Below are positions 1 to 11,400 of a stretch of DNA of 64,000 nucleotides, piece after piece. Positions within the stretch are counted from its first letter, which is position 1, and each line of letters opens with the position of its first letter. A program made the translations under genes and the position numbers. The notes beneath the pieces were generated by a model. That model worked only from the letters and a program-made list of their open reading frames with translations. It made no database searches and was not told the origin of the DNA. This DNA is from Brienomyrus brachyistius (Eukaryota > Chordata > Actinopteri > Osteoglossiformes > Mormyridae): positions 37,068,776 to 37,132,775 of the forward strand of contig NC_064536.1 in NCBI RefSeq assembly GCF_023856365.1, given 5' to 3'.

Positions 1-1800
1 TTGTGATTCATTCTCTATACACGCCACTTTCGACAGGACACCCAACCGGGCCCTAGGCGGGAGCCATACATCTTCTTGTGAGAGATTCAGAACTTGTAAC
101 TGCATCACGGGACTGGACGGATCTACCAGTGTGGGAATTACTATCAGACCCCTCGGTAATGGCGTGCTAAGTGGCTCAAACAACATCAGACCGTCATGTG
201 CACCCTTAGCGACCTGGATCGTGGCTACGGATGCAGCAGGTATGTGTTCTGGGAACTTCCCAGCTACACGGACCACTGACTTACGGTCAACACTACACTT
301 CTGCAGTCTCTGAAAAACGTCTCTCCAATCAGAATCCAATTTTCCACCCAGCGTAGTATCAAATTCTGCATAAACCAGCTCCCTACACCGACTGATAATG
401 TTCATTCCCACAATGCAGGGTAAAGACTGTTCAGTACTAACTGGATCCCTGACCACCAGAAAGCCACAACTGGGCAGCTTTAAGCCCATTGCTATTACCT
501 CTAACTCCAGATAACCCAGATAAGGTATGTCTAGTCCATTGGCGGCTGTTAATCTAAGCCAGCCAGAGGTGGGAAGCATATCCTCATCCTCTCCATGCAA
601 GTATTTTCGAAAGAATTTCTCAGTAATGGTGCTCACCTGGCTACCAGTATCTAATAGGCAGGGTGTCTTAATGTCCCCAATTTTAAGCTCAACAACTGGA
701 CATGTCCCTACAGCTCGCTGCAGCAACTGACTCTGGGATGACGGTGTAAGATTTGAGTCTAGGGTACTTCCCCGAATTGCTCGACTCACAACAACTGGGG
801 AGGGGCGTTTCCCTGAGCTGCGGGGGGGAGAAACTACACCTCCAGCATTTTGCCTTTGCAAGCAATCCTTTGCCACATGCCCCGCACCTCGACACTTAAA
901 ACAGATGGGCCGCCCATCTTCGGTATACCTGGGCTGTCGTTTAGGCCTGGCATCACTACTAAATCCACCCTTCTGTACGGCAAGATCTTTCACCACCCTG
1001 GTCAACTCACTAATGGCCTTCCCCTGGTCAGCTATTACCTTAAGGACATCCTCCAAGGTGGCAGAATTTGCTTCCTGCGCTTGTAAGGCGGAACAGTGTA
1101 CATGATCACTGCTGCCCCTAAATTTGGTGGTCTTCGGGTTTCTGGGAAACTCTTCCAGACACCACAGCTGAGCCTCCTCCCGCACCTCAATTATGGATGA
1201 CTCTGGGTTGCCTCGCACATATTTACGAAGCTCCCTTCTAAGAGCAGGGTCTCTAACCCCTTCTATGAACTGATCCCTTAGTGTCTTTCTCTCATTAGTG
1301 ACTGCTTCCGGAGAACACCTCAATACAGAATTAAGAGCTTGCGATAGGGCGTGGGAAAATTCTCGAATGCCCTCCCCCTCCTGCTGCCTCCGACTATAGA
1401 AACTATGCAGCAGTTGATGAACACTGCGCTTGTCCCTGAAAGCTGCTCTCAGGTAGGTGAATAAGTCATTGGGATTGTCACAATCAGCATTACTGCGCAT
1501 ATGCGCTTCCTCTAAAGCTGCTCCCCTAAGAAGTGACAATACAAAATCATACTGGTCCTGTTCAGATTGATTTCTTGCACGAAGCACACGTTCAACTTCG
1601 TCAATGAAATCATCCACCGATCGGCCATCAGTCTCAAAGTCACCACTAAATGGAGAGATATGTCTCTCCCTGGGAACATAAACATAAGACCGCTTAGTTA
1701 GGGCAGCTATCGTCGCCATGGCGTCCTCATGTCTACTCTGTAGTTCTTTAACCTGCCCCCTCAAAACAGTCTCAGACTGCTCATCTTCTGAACCAGACAT
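1..1800 (-). CDS. Gag-protease polyprotein of a Gypsy-type LTR retrotransposon (partial, runs off left edge)
   Basis: Reading the minus strand from the ATG at 1798-1800 gives 600 codons without a stop up to the window edge. The N-terminal 290 residues are gag-like and rich in charged helical sequence. A CCHC zinc knuckle (C300, C303, H308, C313; CFKCRGAGHVAKDC) follows, which in this family binds the element RNA. A retropepsin active site DTGS sits at residues 384-387, preceded by CLL and followed by a protease-like body ending in a conserved VGMN stretch. Gag and protease are in one frame with no stop between them. The pol part should continue to the left of the window. The layout and the protease flanking sequence (NGLxxPYxGY) closely match the second Gypsy element at 24.7-30.0 kb, so they are related families. 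The frame looks undamaged, unlike most elements here. Seen: frame and motifs. Inferred: Gypsy/Metaviridae assignment. Confidence 0.9.
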   Translation of the reverse strand, partial: MSGSEDEQSETVLRGQVKELQSRHEDAMATIAALTKRSYVYVPRERHISPFSGDFETDGRSVDDFIDEVERVLRARNQSEQDQYDFVLSLLRGAALEEAHMRSNADCDNPNDLFTYLRAAFRDKRSVHQLLHSFYSRRQQEGEGIREFSHALSQALNSVLRCSPEAVTNERKTLRDQFIEGVRDPALRRELRKYVRGNPESSIIEVREEAQLWCLEEFPRNPKTTKFRGSSDHVHCSALQAQEANSATLEDVLKVIADQGKAISELTRVVKDLAVQKGGFSSDARPKRQPRYTEDGRPICFKCRGAGHVAKDCLQRQNAGGVVSPPRSSGKRPSPVVVSRAIRGSTLDSNLTPSSQSQLLQRAVGTCPVVELKIGDIKTPCLLDTGSQVSTITEKFFRKYLHGEDEDMLPTSGWLRLTAANGLDIPYLGYLELEVIAMGLKLPSCGFLVVRDPVSTEQSLPCIVGMNIISRCRELVYAEFDTTLGGKLDSDWRDVFQRLQKCSVDRKSVVRVAGKFPEHIPAASVATIQVAKGAHDGLMLFEPLSTPLPRGLIVIPTLVDPSSPVMQLQVLNLSQEDVWLPPRARLGVLSKVACIENESQ

Positions 1801-2084
1801 CGTAAAATACTCTACACCACACTTTTTGAAAGGATAAACGGTCCTCTGAAAGTTCAGGCGAGGGATGAGCACTCCACCCGGTCCACTCTTCTGGGAACGT
1901 CACACCGGCTCTGCCGCTTGGGCACTCCTCGCACCGCTTCCCGTTACTCGAGTTGCTCCACCGGTCCAGTGTCCCTCCAGTCAGCAGAAACCACCAACCT
2001 GTTTCTTCACCACTACCGTATTATTTCCCGTTGCTTTTATATAGCATACTGAACAATGCAAATCCTCTTAAATGATTGGAATAT

Positions 2085-2102
2085 ACCCCACTCCTGGTAC
2101 CA
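2085..2102 (-). promoter_or_regulatory. Primer binding site matching the 3' end of tRNA-Leu (UAA type)
   Basis: Eighteen plus-strand bases, ACCCCACTCCTGGTACCA, equal the 3' end of a vertebrate tRNA-Leu(UAA) including the CCA tail, as I remember that tRNA. On the minus strand this begins TGGTACCAGG five bases inside the LTR end at 2108. This is the position expected for the minus-strand DNA primer site of the element whose Gag starts at 1800. Confidence 0.8.
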
Positions 2103-2107
2103 AAATT

Positions 2108-2888
2108 TGTGGCCCGGGAAACAACACGCAGGAACACAAATACTGTTTTTGGGTCTAATTTATTCCATAGGCCTAATTAGTTAGACATTTTGGTTGGAAG
2201 ATAAAAGGATTTACAATGAACAGTTTCTTAAACCTTACACTTTTCCCTTACAGAGGATTCTCTTACAGAAAAGAAATAAAACTCCACACTCAGGTGGGAC
2301 TGGTACAGTATAAAAGTAAAATAAAACACACGGAAAACCCTGTGAGGCAGACCTCACATAACCGAGTACACCGAAATAAAAGGAAACGGCAGTTTTGCAC
2401 TGAAAATAATACGGTAATGGCACACTGAAACAAATATCCTTGTTAGCACACAACTAACAACTGAACAGATATTTAACATGGACAGCATGCTCTTACCAAC
2501 TTTGCACATACCAGTAAAACCTCAAGGCGCGGGCAGAAAACCTTGTGACGCACCGCTCTCTAAAATAAAAAGACACGAACCATTTTACCCGCTTTTTCAA
2601 TATGTGGAAAGTGAATACACACCATTTGTTACCGTTCTCCACTTTTCTCACACAGAAAATTGGCAGAGAAAACAAACCTGGTACTCTGGGAAACTCTCAC
2701 CCCACTCGGAAAACCGTCCGCAGCCCAGCTTATCCAGCTTAAAATGGCGCTTCCAGACAGTGGCTTTTCGCGCTCTCTCTCAGGTGATGATGTCACCAAG
2801 TTGCTTAAAGGCGCAACCACCTATTCCCCCTCGTTCCCCGATGCAGCTTAACCGCTCATGGTCAAAATCTCCAGATCACCTGGTTACA
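2108..2888 (-). repeat. 5' LTR of the left-edge Gypsy element
   Basis: The segment begins TGTGGCCCGG and ends ..CCTGGTTACA on the plus strand, an imperfect TG...CA inverted end. The right end (GATCACCTGGTTACA) is nearly the same as the end of the LTRs at 24636 and 31202 (GATCACCGGTTACA), which fixes the boundary. It lies between the primer site and unrelated flank. Length is 781 bp. No second copy is in the window, because the 3' LTR would be off the left edge, so target duplication cannot be tested. Short ORFs inside it are not considered genes. Confidence 0.7.
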
Positions 2889-2942
2889 AATATAAAAAAT
2901 ACTGACATCTAGTGAACTTATAAAAACATCATGTGTTGTCAT

Positions 2943-3300
2943 CCATCCATCCATCCATTTTCCAAACCGCTTATCCTATTGGGTCGCGGGGGGTCCGGAG
3001 CCTAACCCGGAATCAATGGGCACGAGGCAGGGAACAACCCAGGATGGGGGGCCAGCCCACCGCAGGGCACACTCACACACCATTCACTCACACATGCACA
3101 CCTATGGGCAATTCAGCAACTCCAATTAGCCTCAGCATGTTTTTGGACTGTGGGGGGAAACCGGAGTACCCGGAGGAAACCCCACGACGACACGGGGAGA
3201 ACATGCAAACTCCGCACACATGCGACCCAGGCGGAGACTCGAACCCGGGTCCCAGAGGTGTGAGGCGACAGTGCTAACCACTGCACCACCATGCCGCCCC
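2943..3300 (-). mobile_element. tRNA-derived SINE (DANA/V-SINE type), full length, 14-bp target duplication
   Basis: On the minus strand it starts GGGGCGGCATGGTGG with pol III A-box-like (GTGGTTAGCACTG) and B-box-like (GGTTCGAGTCTC) sequence. It passes through the conserved central block (GGAGTTTGCATGTTCTCC) and ends in an ATGGATGGATGG tail. It is flanked by perfect 14-bp direct repeats TCATGTGTTGTCAT at 2929-2942 and 3301-3314, the mark of LINE-assisted insertion. Copies of the same family lie at 12645, 58299 and 62098, with fragments at 15.6, 33.2 and 44.0 kb. Confidence 0.92.
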
Positions 3301-3314
3301 TCATGTGTTGTCAT

Positions 3315-3680
3315 ATCGAATTGAAATGCTTAATAGACTTATATAAAACAATTTTTTCATATGAGTACAGTACAAAACCATCCACATATTTTGAACACTA
3401 TCACAAATTTTAGAACAGAGAGAAATGATGCGAAACAGAAATCACCCTAGCACATATAGTCCTTTTATAAATGGTTTCTTACTAAATATACAATGATAAA
3501 CAGAAGAAACAAAACCTAAAATTAAAACTTTAAACAGGTTTTCTTATTTTTAGTGATTGAAAATGTAGCTAACTATTCTAAATATCTTAATGCAGAAGTC
3601 AGTTGACTATCACCACAACACTTTATAACTTTATTCAGTCTTAATTAATATCATAATTAGTCTGATGTTGGTGTCTCCAG
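3315..3680 (+). other. Non-coding AT-rich interval, end of an intron before the V exon
   Basis: I see no coding frame or known repeat. The segment ends in GTGTCTCCAG, a usable splice acceptor at 3680. I looked for a signal-peptide exon here and found none, so the leader exon of the following gene is probably further left, beyond the Gypsy insertion. Confidence 0.5.
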
Positions 3681-4031
3681 GTTTCAATTCTGCTCTGGTG
3701 ACCCAGGCTGAGAAGCCGGCGGTGATGAAGGTCCAGCCTGGAGGAAATGCCACTCTGCCTTGTGGGATTCCTGTAAATACGGAGGTTTCCTGGTTTTTCC
3801 AGCAGTCAGATGACATACCAAGCAGAGTCCTGGATCTGAAATACACATCTGCACATCAGATAAGCCCTGTTTACATCAGAGATGAATACAGAGGGAGGCT
3901 GTTTCCTGGTTCTGATGCTAACAGACACAGTGTGCAACTGAAGAACATCAGTAAGGCGGATCTGCTGATCTACTGCTGCATCCAAACCTCAAACACAAAG
4001 TTTGGACAGTGTACAAAGCTGAAATTCACAG
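3681..4031 (+). CDS. Immunoglobulin V-set exon of a cell-surface immune-type receptor (NITR/TCR/CD8-like)
   Basis: The exon is bounded by an AG acceptor (3679-3680) and a GT donor (4032-4033) and ends in phase 1. The translation has the V-set signature: first cysteine in TLPCG, the core tryptophan in VSWFFQQ, and LLIYCC around the second cysteine. It then ends with a J-segment-like tail FGQCTKLKF. V domains encoded together with a joining-like motif in one unrearranged exon are typical of fish novel immune-type receptors and related IgSF receptors. The domain would be extracellular and bind a ligand. The second glycine of the FGxG bulge is a cysteine here, giving an unpaired thiol. The next compatible exons are at 16533 and 18008. 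No second Ig domain was seen between them. The leader exon is missing from the window. Exact family is uncertain; V-type IgSF is firm. Confidence 0.8.
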
Positions 4032-4467
4032 GTAACTCACTATGGAGATAAATGTATGTTTAAAGTAATCACACTTAAATATCATGATGATATCAGAATT
4101 TTATGAAATGCAAATGTGTTTAATCCTCTTTTTACATTTAGTAATCCTAATTTATGAATTTATGATGTTCAGGTTGCGATTACCAGGGATGTTCACAAGT
4201 CACAAAATTAGACTCCAAGTCAAGTCTCACGTCATCATGGTTCCAGTTTGACATTAATATTTAATCAAAAATTGAACACCCATGTACAGTTTTTTTCTGT
4301 TAGTAACTGATGCAACTAAATGGGAATCATCAATTGAACTGTTTAAAAATTGCATGTCTCATGGTTCCTTAACCTTATATACATTTTTTAAGTAATTGCT
4401 ATTTCAAATGCCTGAAGCAATTTTTTTTTGTAAGAACTTAAGTACATTTCTAATGTATATTTTAAAA
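4032..4467 (+). other. Intron sequence without recognisable elements
   Basis: AT-rich sequence directly after the V-exon donor. I see no ORF, RNA gene or repeat that I recognise. Confidence 0.4.
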
Positions 4468-4519
4468 CTAATGCTTTCTCAATGTATGTAAATAGTGTAC
4501 ATCTGCTGATGCTTCTGGA

Positions 4520-6760
4520 CACATCATTAGTGACCCACCTTCTGCCACTTCGGTGGTAATGCGGATGGCTCTCCTCTTACGCTGTCCAAAGATGCCTAGA
4601 CTGCTTAAGGCACTGGCCAAGGAACGGGCCGCGAAACCTCTGCAGCCAACCTCCACTGGGAGGCACCTCACCCTCCATCCAGCCTGCTGACAGTCGCTGA
4701 CCAGTCCTGCATACTTGGAGAGCTTCCTCTCAAAGGCTTCCAAGCAGACTTCTCATGGGACTGTCAGCTCCAGCAGTATGGCTTGCTTGGTAGCCTCAGA
4801 CGCATGGACAATGTCTGGACGAAGGGTGGTGACAGCGATTTAGCTGAGGAACTTCAGCTGCCGTTGAAGGTCCACCAACAGCTGCCAGTCTCTAGCAGAG
4901 GTCAGGATGCCTGCTGGTGCTCTTTTGGCTCTTTTTTGAGGATGTGCTCTAGGGTGCCTCTCTTGGAACACAGTGAGCAAGCTGGTGATTCTGCTATGTC
5001 TCATGTGTGCAGGTTTGATGGGCTTGGAAGCACATCATACACCACCTGGATGAGGAAAATAATGTGGTGAGGCTGGGCTTTCCAGATCTCAGTCTAGGTC
5101 ACTTTCCTCTCAACTTTTCCATCTTGTCCAAGCCCCCTGCTGTCTCATTCCCACTGCCATGCAGGATCTTGTCTCCTCTACAGTTGCTCTAACCTCCTCT
5201 TGGACAAGGCTGCCTCTCCTTCCCTCTGGTGTTCATTTGGGGAGTTAGGAAGGAACCCAGCCCAGCTCGGCCTCTTGTGACTACTCCCACCAGGCTCCTG
5301 TGATGCAGCCTTGCCTCAGCATCCTGGACCACCTCCTCCACCCTCCACTTCCTGCCCGTCCTCACTTGGATTCCAGCTTTGGCTAGCATTGGGTCACTAG
5401 AGTCCCTGTACTGCACCACTTTCCTAGCTCTTCTTACCTTGAATTCCTCTTCCAAGGATTTGAGGGGCAGCTGCAGTTTGTTGTTTGAGTGCGATGCTGC
5501 TCAAGCTCTTCGGTAACCCAAGCCATCTCCAGAGGTGGTTGCTGACCTTCCTCTCTAGGGTCTCAACTGTAGAGATTGGGACGGCATAGATGAGAAGGGG
5601 GCACAGGATCCTTGGAAGGATACCATGCTGGTAGGCCCAGGCTTTGAACTTTCCAGGAAGAGTGAACTTGTTCACGGATTTCTGCCAGCCATCCAACTCA
5701 GTGCAAGTTGACTTAATAGTTGCTGAGTCTCTCAGAGAGCTGTCAAAAACCTTGCCCAAACTCTTGACTGGCTTCTCTATGATTGTTGAAATTGCTCTGC
5801 CTGCGATGCAAACCCGGAACTTGCCCTCCAACTTTCCTTTCCTCAGCACCATGGATCTTGATTTGGCAGGTTTGAAATGCATCCGACCCCAAGCCATCAG
5901 CTTCTCGAGTCCCTTCAGAATCCACCGGCAGCCTGGGACTGATTCTGTCGTGAATGTGAAGTCATCCATGAATGCCCTGATGGTTGGCTACTGTTGTCCG
6001 GAATTCATTCGGGGGCCCTCTGCACTCTGGCTCAGCTGACTTAGTGAGCATGTTCATGGCCAGGGAGAATAGTTTCACAGAGACAGTGCACCCTGTAATG
6101 ATGCCAATCTCCACTTTGTGCCTCATAGATGTAATTGCTCCAGAAGAGACCCTCATCCTGAAGTTGTTGTAGTAATCAGCAATAAGGTCTCTACACCTGC
6201 TGGGGACATGATGTTTTACCAGAATGAACTGGACTACCTTGTGTAGAATGGAGCTGAATGCATTTGCCAGGTCAAGCCATAACACTGACAGGTTACCTTT
6301 ATTCTCTCTGGCCTTCCAGATTAGCTGTGTCACCACACCAATATGCTCCACACAGCCAGGCATTCCTGAAATGCCGCCCTTCTGGACTGATGTGTCGATA
6401 TAGGTAGGTTTTTTGTCAGGTAGGTGCACAGCCTCCTGGAAATGGTGGTGAAGAAGATCTTGGCTTCAACACACAGCAAGGAGATGATGTGGAACTGGCC
6501 TAGCTGGGTGGAGTTTTCCTCTGGGATCCACACCCCTTCAGCCACTCGCCATTAGTCTCCAGAAGACTCACAGGATTTTCTACAGATGCAGTAGGAGTTT
6601 TGGACAGTTCTTGTACACTTTGTATGAAGTGCCACTTAGTCTTGGAGCAGAACTCACTCTTGCTTTGTGGGTGACCTCTCTGATTTCCTTCATTTGCAGC
6701 TCCGACATGTCAAACTGCTCTTCCGGTTCAGGGGGATTGATGGCTTGAAATTTCATGGCT
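4520..6760 (-). pseudogene. Decayed HERO-like (R2-superclade) non-LTR retrotransposon, RT and C-terminal part
   Basis: Minus-strand fragments in several frames read in order as one polymerase. They include RT fingers (VWIPEENSTQLGQF), palm motif WLDLANAF, GIITGCTVSVKLF and a catalytic FMDDFTF in place of the usual YADD. Next comes a thumb with VKSLGKVFDSSLRD and LPGKFKAWAYQHG, and a C-terminal stretch with QVRTGRKW. The end near 4520-4720 carries VEVGCRGFAARSL, usual near the terminus of this family. At least four frameshifts or stops break it, so it is dead. The 5' part is missing. It lies in the intron between the V exon and the transmembrane exon, antisense to that gene. The RT class is clear; the HERO name is by recognition and less certain. 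Confidence 0.75.
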
Positions 6761-6985
6761 TGAAATAATATTATGATGAAGACATCCTTTGAGCAACAGG
6801 TAGACTTTAATTAGTGTGAACAGTTACAAACAGAGGAAGAGGTCACGTGACGCTCGTCGCTAATGGCTGCCTAACTCTGCTCGTCCGCGCGTCCCATCCA
6901 CCTATTTGCCCTTTAGTCAGTCCCCTTGCCACTTACCCGTTCGCAATTCTATACGAATTCGGCGCTCATTCTTTTATTTTTCCTG

Positions 6986-7820
6986 ATGGCTGCTAATCAG
7001 CGCAGACCTCGCCCAGTTCTTTCCAGTCCGGAGAAGAAAGTGCCCCGCTCTGATGGCGGCGCTTCTGAAGAGGCCCTTTCCCCTCTTCTGGCACCTTTTC
7101 TTGAGGAAATGAAGAACTTCGTTTCCGAACAGGTGAACTCCTTAAATGGCACGCTCCAGCAACACCATTCGGAGCTCCGCGCTGACCTGAACTCGCTGAG
7201 GGCGGATTTTAAATCTATTCAAAAAGAAGTCGCCTCTGTGAAGTCTGTGACCGATCGACACTCCAAGGAGCTGGCTGATTTTAATAAGGGCCTACTTTCC
7301 CTGGATGTTAAAATCACTGCGATTGAGGACCGCAGCCGTCGCCTTAATCTTAAAGTAGTTGGGATTAAACTAGGGCGCGAAGGGGGCGATATGCGGTCTT
7401 TTCTTAACAGCCTCTGGCCAGCTATTTTCCCCCATCTCCCTAATTTCCAGCCAGCCATTGACCATGCCCACAGGCTGCATGGCCGGTCCGATACCTCTTC
7501 TCGTCCGCCTCCCATCCTCATGCACTTCATGGACTTCCGTGTCTGTGGCTGTGGTACGTGAAGCCCGCAAAGTCCAGGACCTCAGTTTTGAAGGTGGGAG
7601 AATTTTCTTCTTTCAAGACTTTAGCGCCAAGACGGCTGCAGCCAGGAAGGCGATGAACGCGCCGATCCGGAGAACGAAGGAGTTGGGTCTTTCTCCTTTC
7701 CTGATTTTCCCTGCGCGCCTGAAGCTGTCTTTTGGAAGCCAGCAGGTCATGTCCGCTACTCCGGAGGACGCGAATACCGCCATGGATCATTTTCAGTCTC
7801 TTGGGACTCTTACCGTATAA
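6986..7820 (+). pseudogene. LINE ORF1 protein (coiled-coil RNA-binding), one frameshift
   Basis: I chose the ATG at 6986 (MAANQRRPRP). An upstream in-frame ATG at 6926 is also possible. A proline- and lysine-rich N-terminus is followed by a heptad-rich coiled coil (about residues 40-120), then a transposase-22-like RNA-recognition region with IEDRSRRLNLKVVGI. Around 7540 the frame changes. The rest, with VREARKVQDLSFEGGRIFFF, reads in another frame and stops at 7820. In L1-type elements this protein trimerises and packages the element RNA. The single shift probably inactivates it. Confidence 0.8.
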
Positions 7821-8483
7821 TTATTTCGCTCCCCTTTGGGTTTGCCGTTTTCTTTTTTATATATTATTATTATTCATTTATTTTTACATTTATTTTAATT
7901 TTTCTGCGATCGCTGTGGGTCCTGTATATTGTTTTGTTATGGGATGTTTTTGTTTTTGTTTTACTCTGCACTTTTCGCCTGCTTCTATTAGTTTATTAAT
8001 TGGATGTCTGCTTTAGTGCTATTGCCTGACTACTCCCATTTGCCGTTTTTCCTGTTCTGTACACGGGGCAGTAGCAGTGGCACGGGGTCTGTTTTATCTG
8101 TGTCTCTGTTACTCAGAATGGGCTGGGGGACGTGTGCGCGGAGTTAGTCTGTTTTGCGGCTTAGCTTCGGGCGCCACGTGCGCGCAGTTTCTGACTTCGG
8201 TCGGAGGGGGCGGGAGGGGGGTTGTTCTGGACCTGGCCGCAGTCCCGATTAGTTTTTTAATGTCTTCTATGTTACTGCTGCGTTGCCTGTCCGGAGCATG
8301 GGTCTGGGGGATTTTTGTGTCTGCTTGGGGGGGTGGGAAGGGGTTTTTCCCTGAGACTTACTTCTTGAAGTCACGGTTCATCGACCGGCACATTCAGCTT
8401 CTGGTTCATGTCTGGCATATTGAGATTTTGTTAACTTGTTTTTTTTTCCTTGTTTACATCTTACTGTCTGTTTTGTTTTGATC

Positions 8484-11400
8484 ATGGCCAATATAAATAT
8501 AGCTTCCTGGAATGTTAGGGCTCTGAATACTCCCAAAAAACGGTCCAGTGTGACTGATTTTTTGAAGAGGCAGCACGTCGACCTTGCCTTTTTAATTGAG
8601 ACCCACCTTCTCCAGCGAGATGCACTGCGGGCGGCCTCCAGGTTCTACAGGGTTATCTCCACTTCATCAGCTTCCTCACGTAGATGTGGAGTAGCCATAT
8701 TAGTCAAGCGGTCCCTTCAGATTCATATTCTTAACTCTGGGGGGGATGCTGACGGCAGGTACTGTTACGCCCTCTCTGACCTGGGGGGTAGGAAGGTCTG
8801 CTTTGTTGCCGCATACGCTCCCACTCCCCCACGCGCCTCATTCTTTCGGGATCTTTCTGACCACCTTCTTAAATTTCAGGAATTTGACCTTGTTATTGGA
8901 ACTGATGCTAACGCTGTCCACAACCCTGTCCTTGATAAATCTCCCTCTCTCGTGGGTAGCCGGGCGCCTCCCTCCACACGTTCCCTGTGTAAATTCGTGG
9001 AGGACTTGAATTTGGTCGATTCATTCCGCCTAATTAACCCCTCCGCCAGAGAATTTTCCTTCTTCTCACCTCGCTTCAAATCCCAGTCTCGCATAGACTA
9101 TATCTTTGTTTCTCGCTCTCTTGCCTCTGCTGTTTCTAATGCTTCTCTGATTTCTTCCTCTTTGTCTGACCACAAGTGTGCTCTCCTCCACTTAGCTGTA
9201 CCTACTCTTTCTCCTCGGGCCCCAAGATGGAGGCTCAACACTTCTTTGCTTCAAAACTCTAAATATATAGCCTATCTGACTCCTAGACTTGAAGAATTTA
9301 TTTCAATTAATACAGGCTCAACTGATGACCCAGTCTACTGCTGGATGGCAATAAAGGGCTTTCTCCGCGATGCCACGGTTGCTTTTGCCAGTGGCCTGGC
9401 TCGCGAACGTCACCGGAAGATCTGTGATCTCGAAAGGCGGCTAGCTCACTTAGAGAGTGCTCGTCCTGTAGTGGTTGATCCGGATCATGAGACCCTCATT
9501 TTAAACACCAGGGCAGAGCTAAATGTCCTTCTGTCACACCGCGCTGAGTTTATGGTTCATCGCACTATTATGTCTCAGGTGCTAGGCCCAGTAAGTTGTT
9601 GGCTCTCAGGCTCCGGCAATGTGACTCTTTCTCCTCAATTTCTTCTGTTAGAACCAAGGACGGAGCTCTCACCACTGACCCACAGGAAATTAACAGTAGC
9701 TTTTTTCAATTTTACTCAGATCTATTCTCCCCTCCCACTGTCTTTCCACCCTCTGACCCTGATTCGTTTCTTGACTCTGTACCACTTCCTTGTCTCTCAG
9801 GCCCAGAAGCCTCTATGCTCGAGGCTCCCCTTTCAATGTCAGAACTTAAAGAGGCTCTGGACTCCATGAGCCCTGGGAAGTCTCCAGGGCCCGATGGCCT
9901 CCCTCCGGAACTCCTTTCTGCCTTCTGGAAGCAGCTCTCTATTCCGCTCTTCCACATGCTGAATTCTGCCATTTCTGCCTCCCATCTCCATCCTTCTCTT
10001 AATCAGTCCTTGATGACTTTGTTGCTCAAACAAGGTAAGGACCCTACAGATTGCTCCAGCTATCGCCCGTTGTCCCTTATGAATTCAGACATCAAACTGC
10101 TTGCCAAGGTGCTTGCCCGTCGACTGCAGGCGGTGATTTCCAAATTGATTCACCCAGACCAAACTGGTTTTATTAAATCCCGTCATGCGGCCGACAACAT
10201 CCGTCGCCTCCTCCATGTACTTCACACTGCTCCTTCCTTTCCCTTCCCTACTGCCCTTCTCTCTTTAGACGCAGAGAAGGCTTTCGATAGGATGAATTGG
10301 TCATTTTTGTGGAGGGTCCTGCATAGAATGGGTTTTGGCTCTTATTTTATCAACCTAGTCCAGACCCTTTACTCCTCCCCCTCTTCTGTCCTTTTGACTA
10401 ATGCCAACATTTCTCCTCCATTTCGGCTTCTTCAGGGGGCCAGGCAGGGCTGTCCCCTCTCCCCCCTACTCTTTAATCTGTCGTTGGAGCCTCTGGCTGC
10501 TGCTCTCCGTCACTCAGATGTTATTTCCCCCATCCTAGTGAAAGGTGTCCCTCAGACAGTTTCTTTATATGCTGATGATCTGCTTCTTTACCTCGGCAAT
10601 GCTCCTGTGGATCTCCCTCATGTCCTTAACCTGTTTCAGTCATACGAATCCCTGTCTGGCTATAGTATTAACTGGGCAAAATCCTCTCTCCTTCCATTGA
10701 ATCCTGCCTGCCGCTCCTCTTCACTTCCTCCTTCTATTCCTCAGGCAGGGTCTTTCAGATACCTGGGGTTGGACATTTACCCATCAGTTGCAGAGCTCAC
10801 AGCTGCTGGCTTCCGCCGCACTCTCGAGGGCATTAAAGCCTCGATCTCCTCGTGGTCTTCTCTTCCCCTCTCATTTCGGGCTAGGCTGGCTGTTATTAAG
10901 ATGAACGTGCTCCCTAGAATTAATTTTATGAGTTCCATGCTTCCCCTCTCCCCTCCACCTGCGTACTGGGCCTCTGTCAAGTCTACTATTTCTACTTTTC
11001 TTTGGGATGGCAAGAGACCCTCCGTCAGACACTCTACCCTAATCCGTGACCGGTTGGATGGAGGCGTCTCTCTACCGGACTTCGAAATTTACCACCTTGC
11101 TTTTACTCTAAGGCCAGTTTGGAGCTGGATCAGTCCTCCCCAGCATCCCCCTGCCTGGCTTCCTATCGAAGCAGAATATGTTCTCCCCCATCGTCTAGCC
11201 TCGCTCCCTTTCCTCCCTGTTAAATTCAAATCCATCTCTGCCTCAGTCGGTCCGATTATCTGTCAGGCCCTTCGCACATGGAGAAGGGATGAGAAATTGT
11301 TGGGCCCCTTCCCAAAATGGCACCCCAGTGTTCCGTTGCTCCATAATCCTGTCCTGAACATTGGAGGCCGCCCCATCTCTTCCTCGCCGTGGTCTCAGTC

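Noticed and set aside
2478..2912. 144-codon frame near the left end
   Set aside because: It runs through the LTR of the left Gypsy element and past its end; no domain is visible.
7732..8481. Open frames between L1 ORF1 and ORF2
   Set aside because: They fall in the inter-ORF region, are T-rich, and have no similarity to element proteins.
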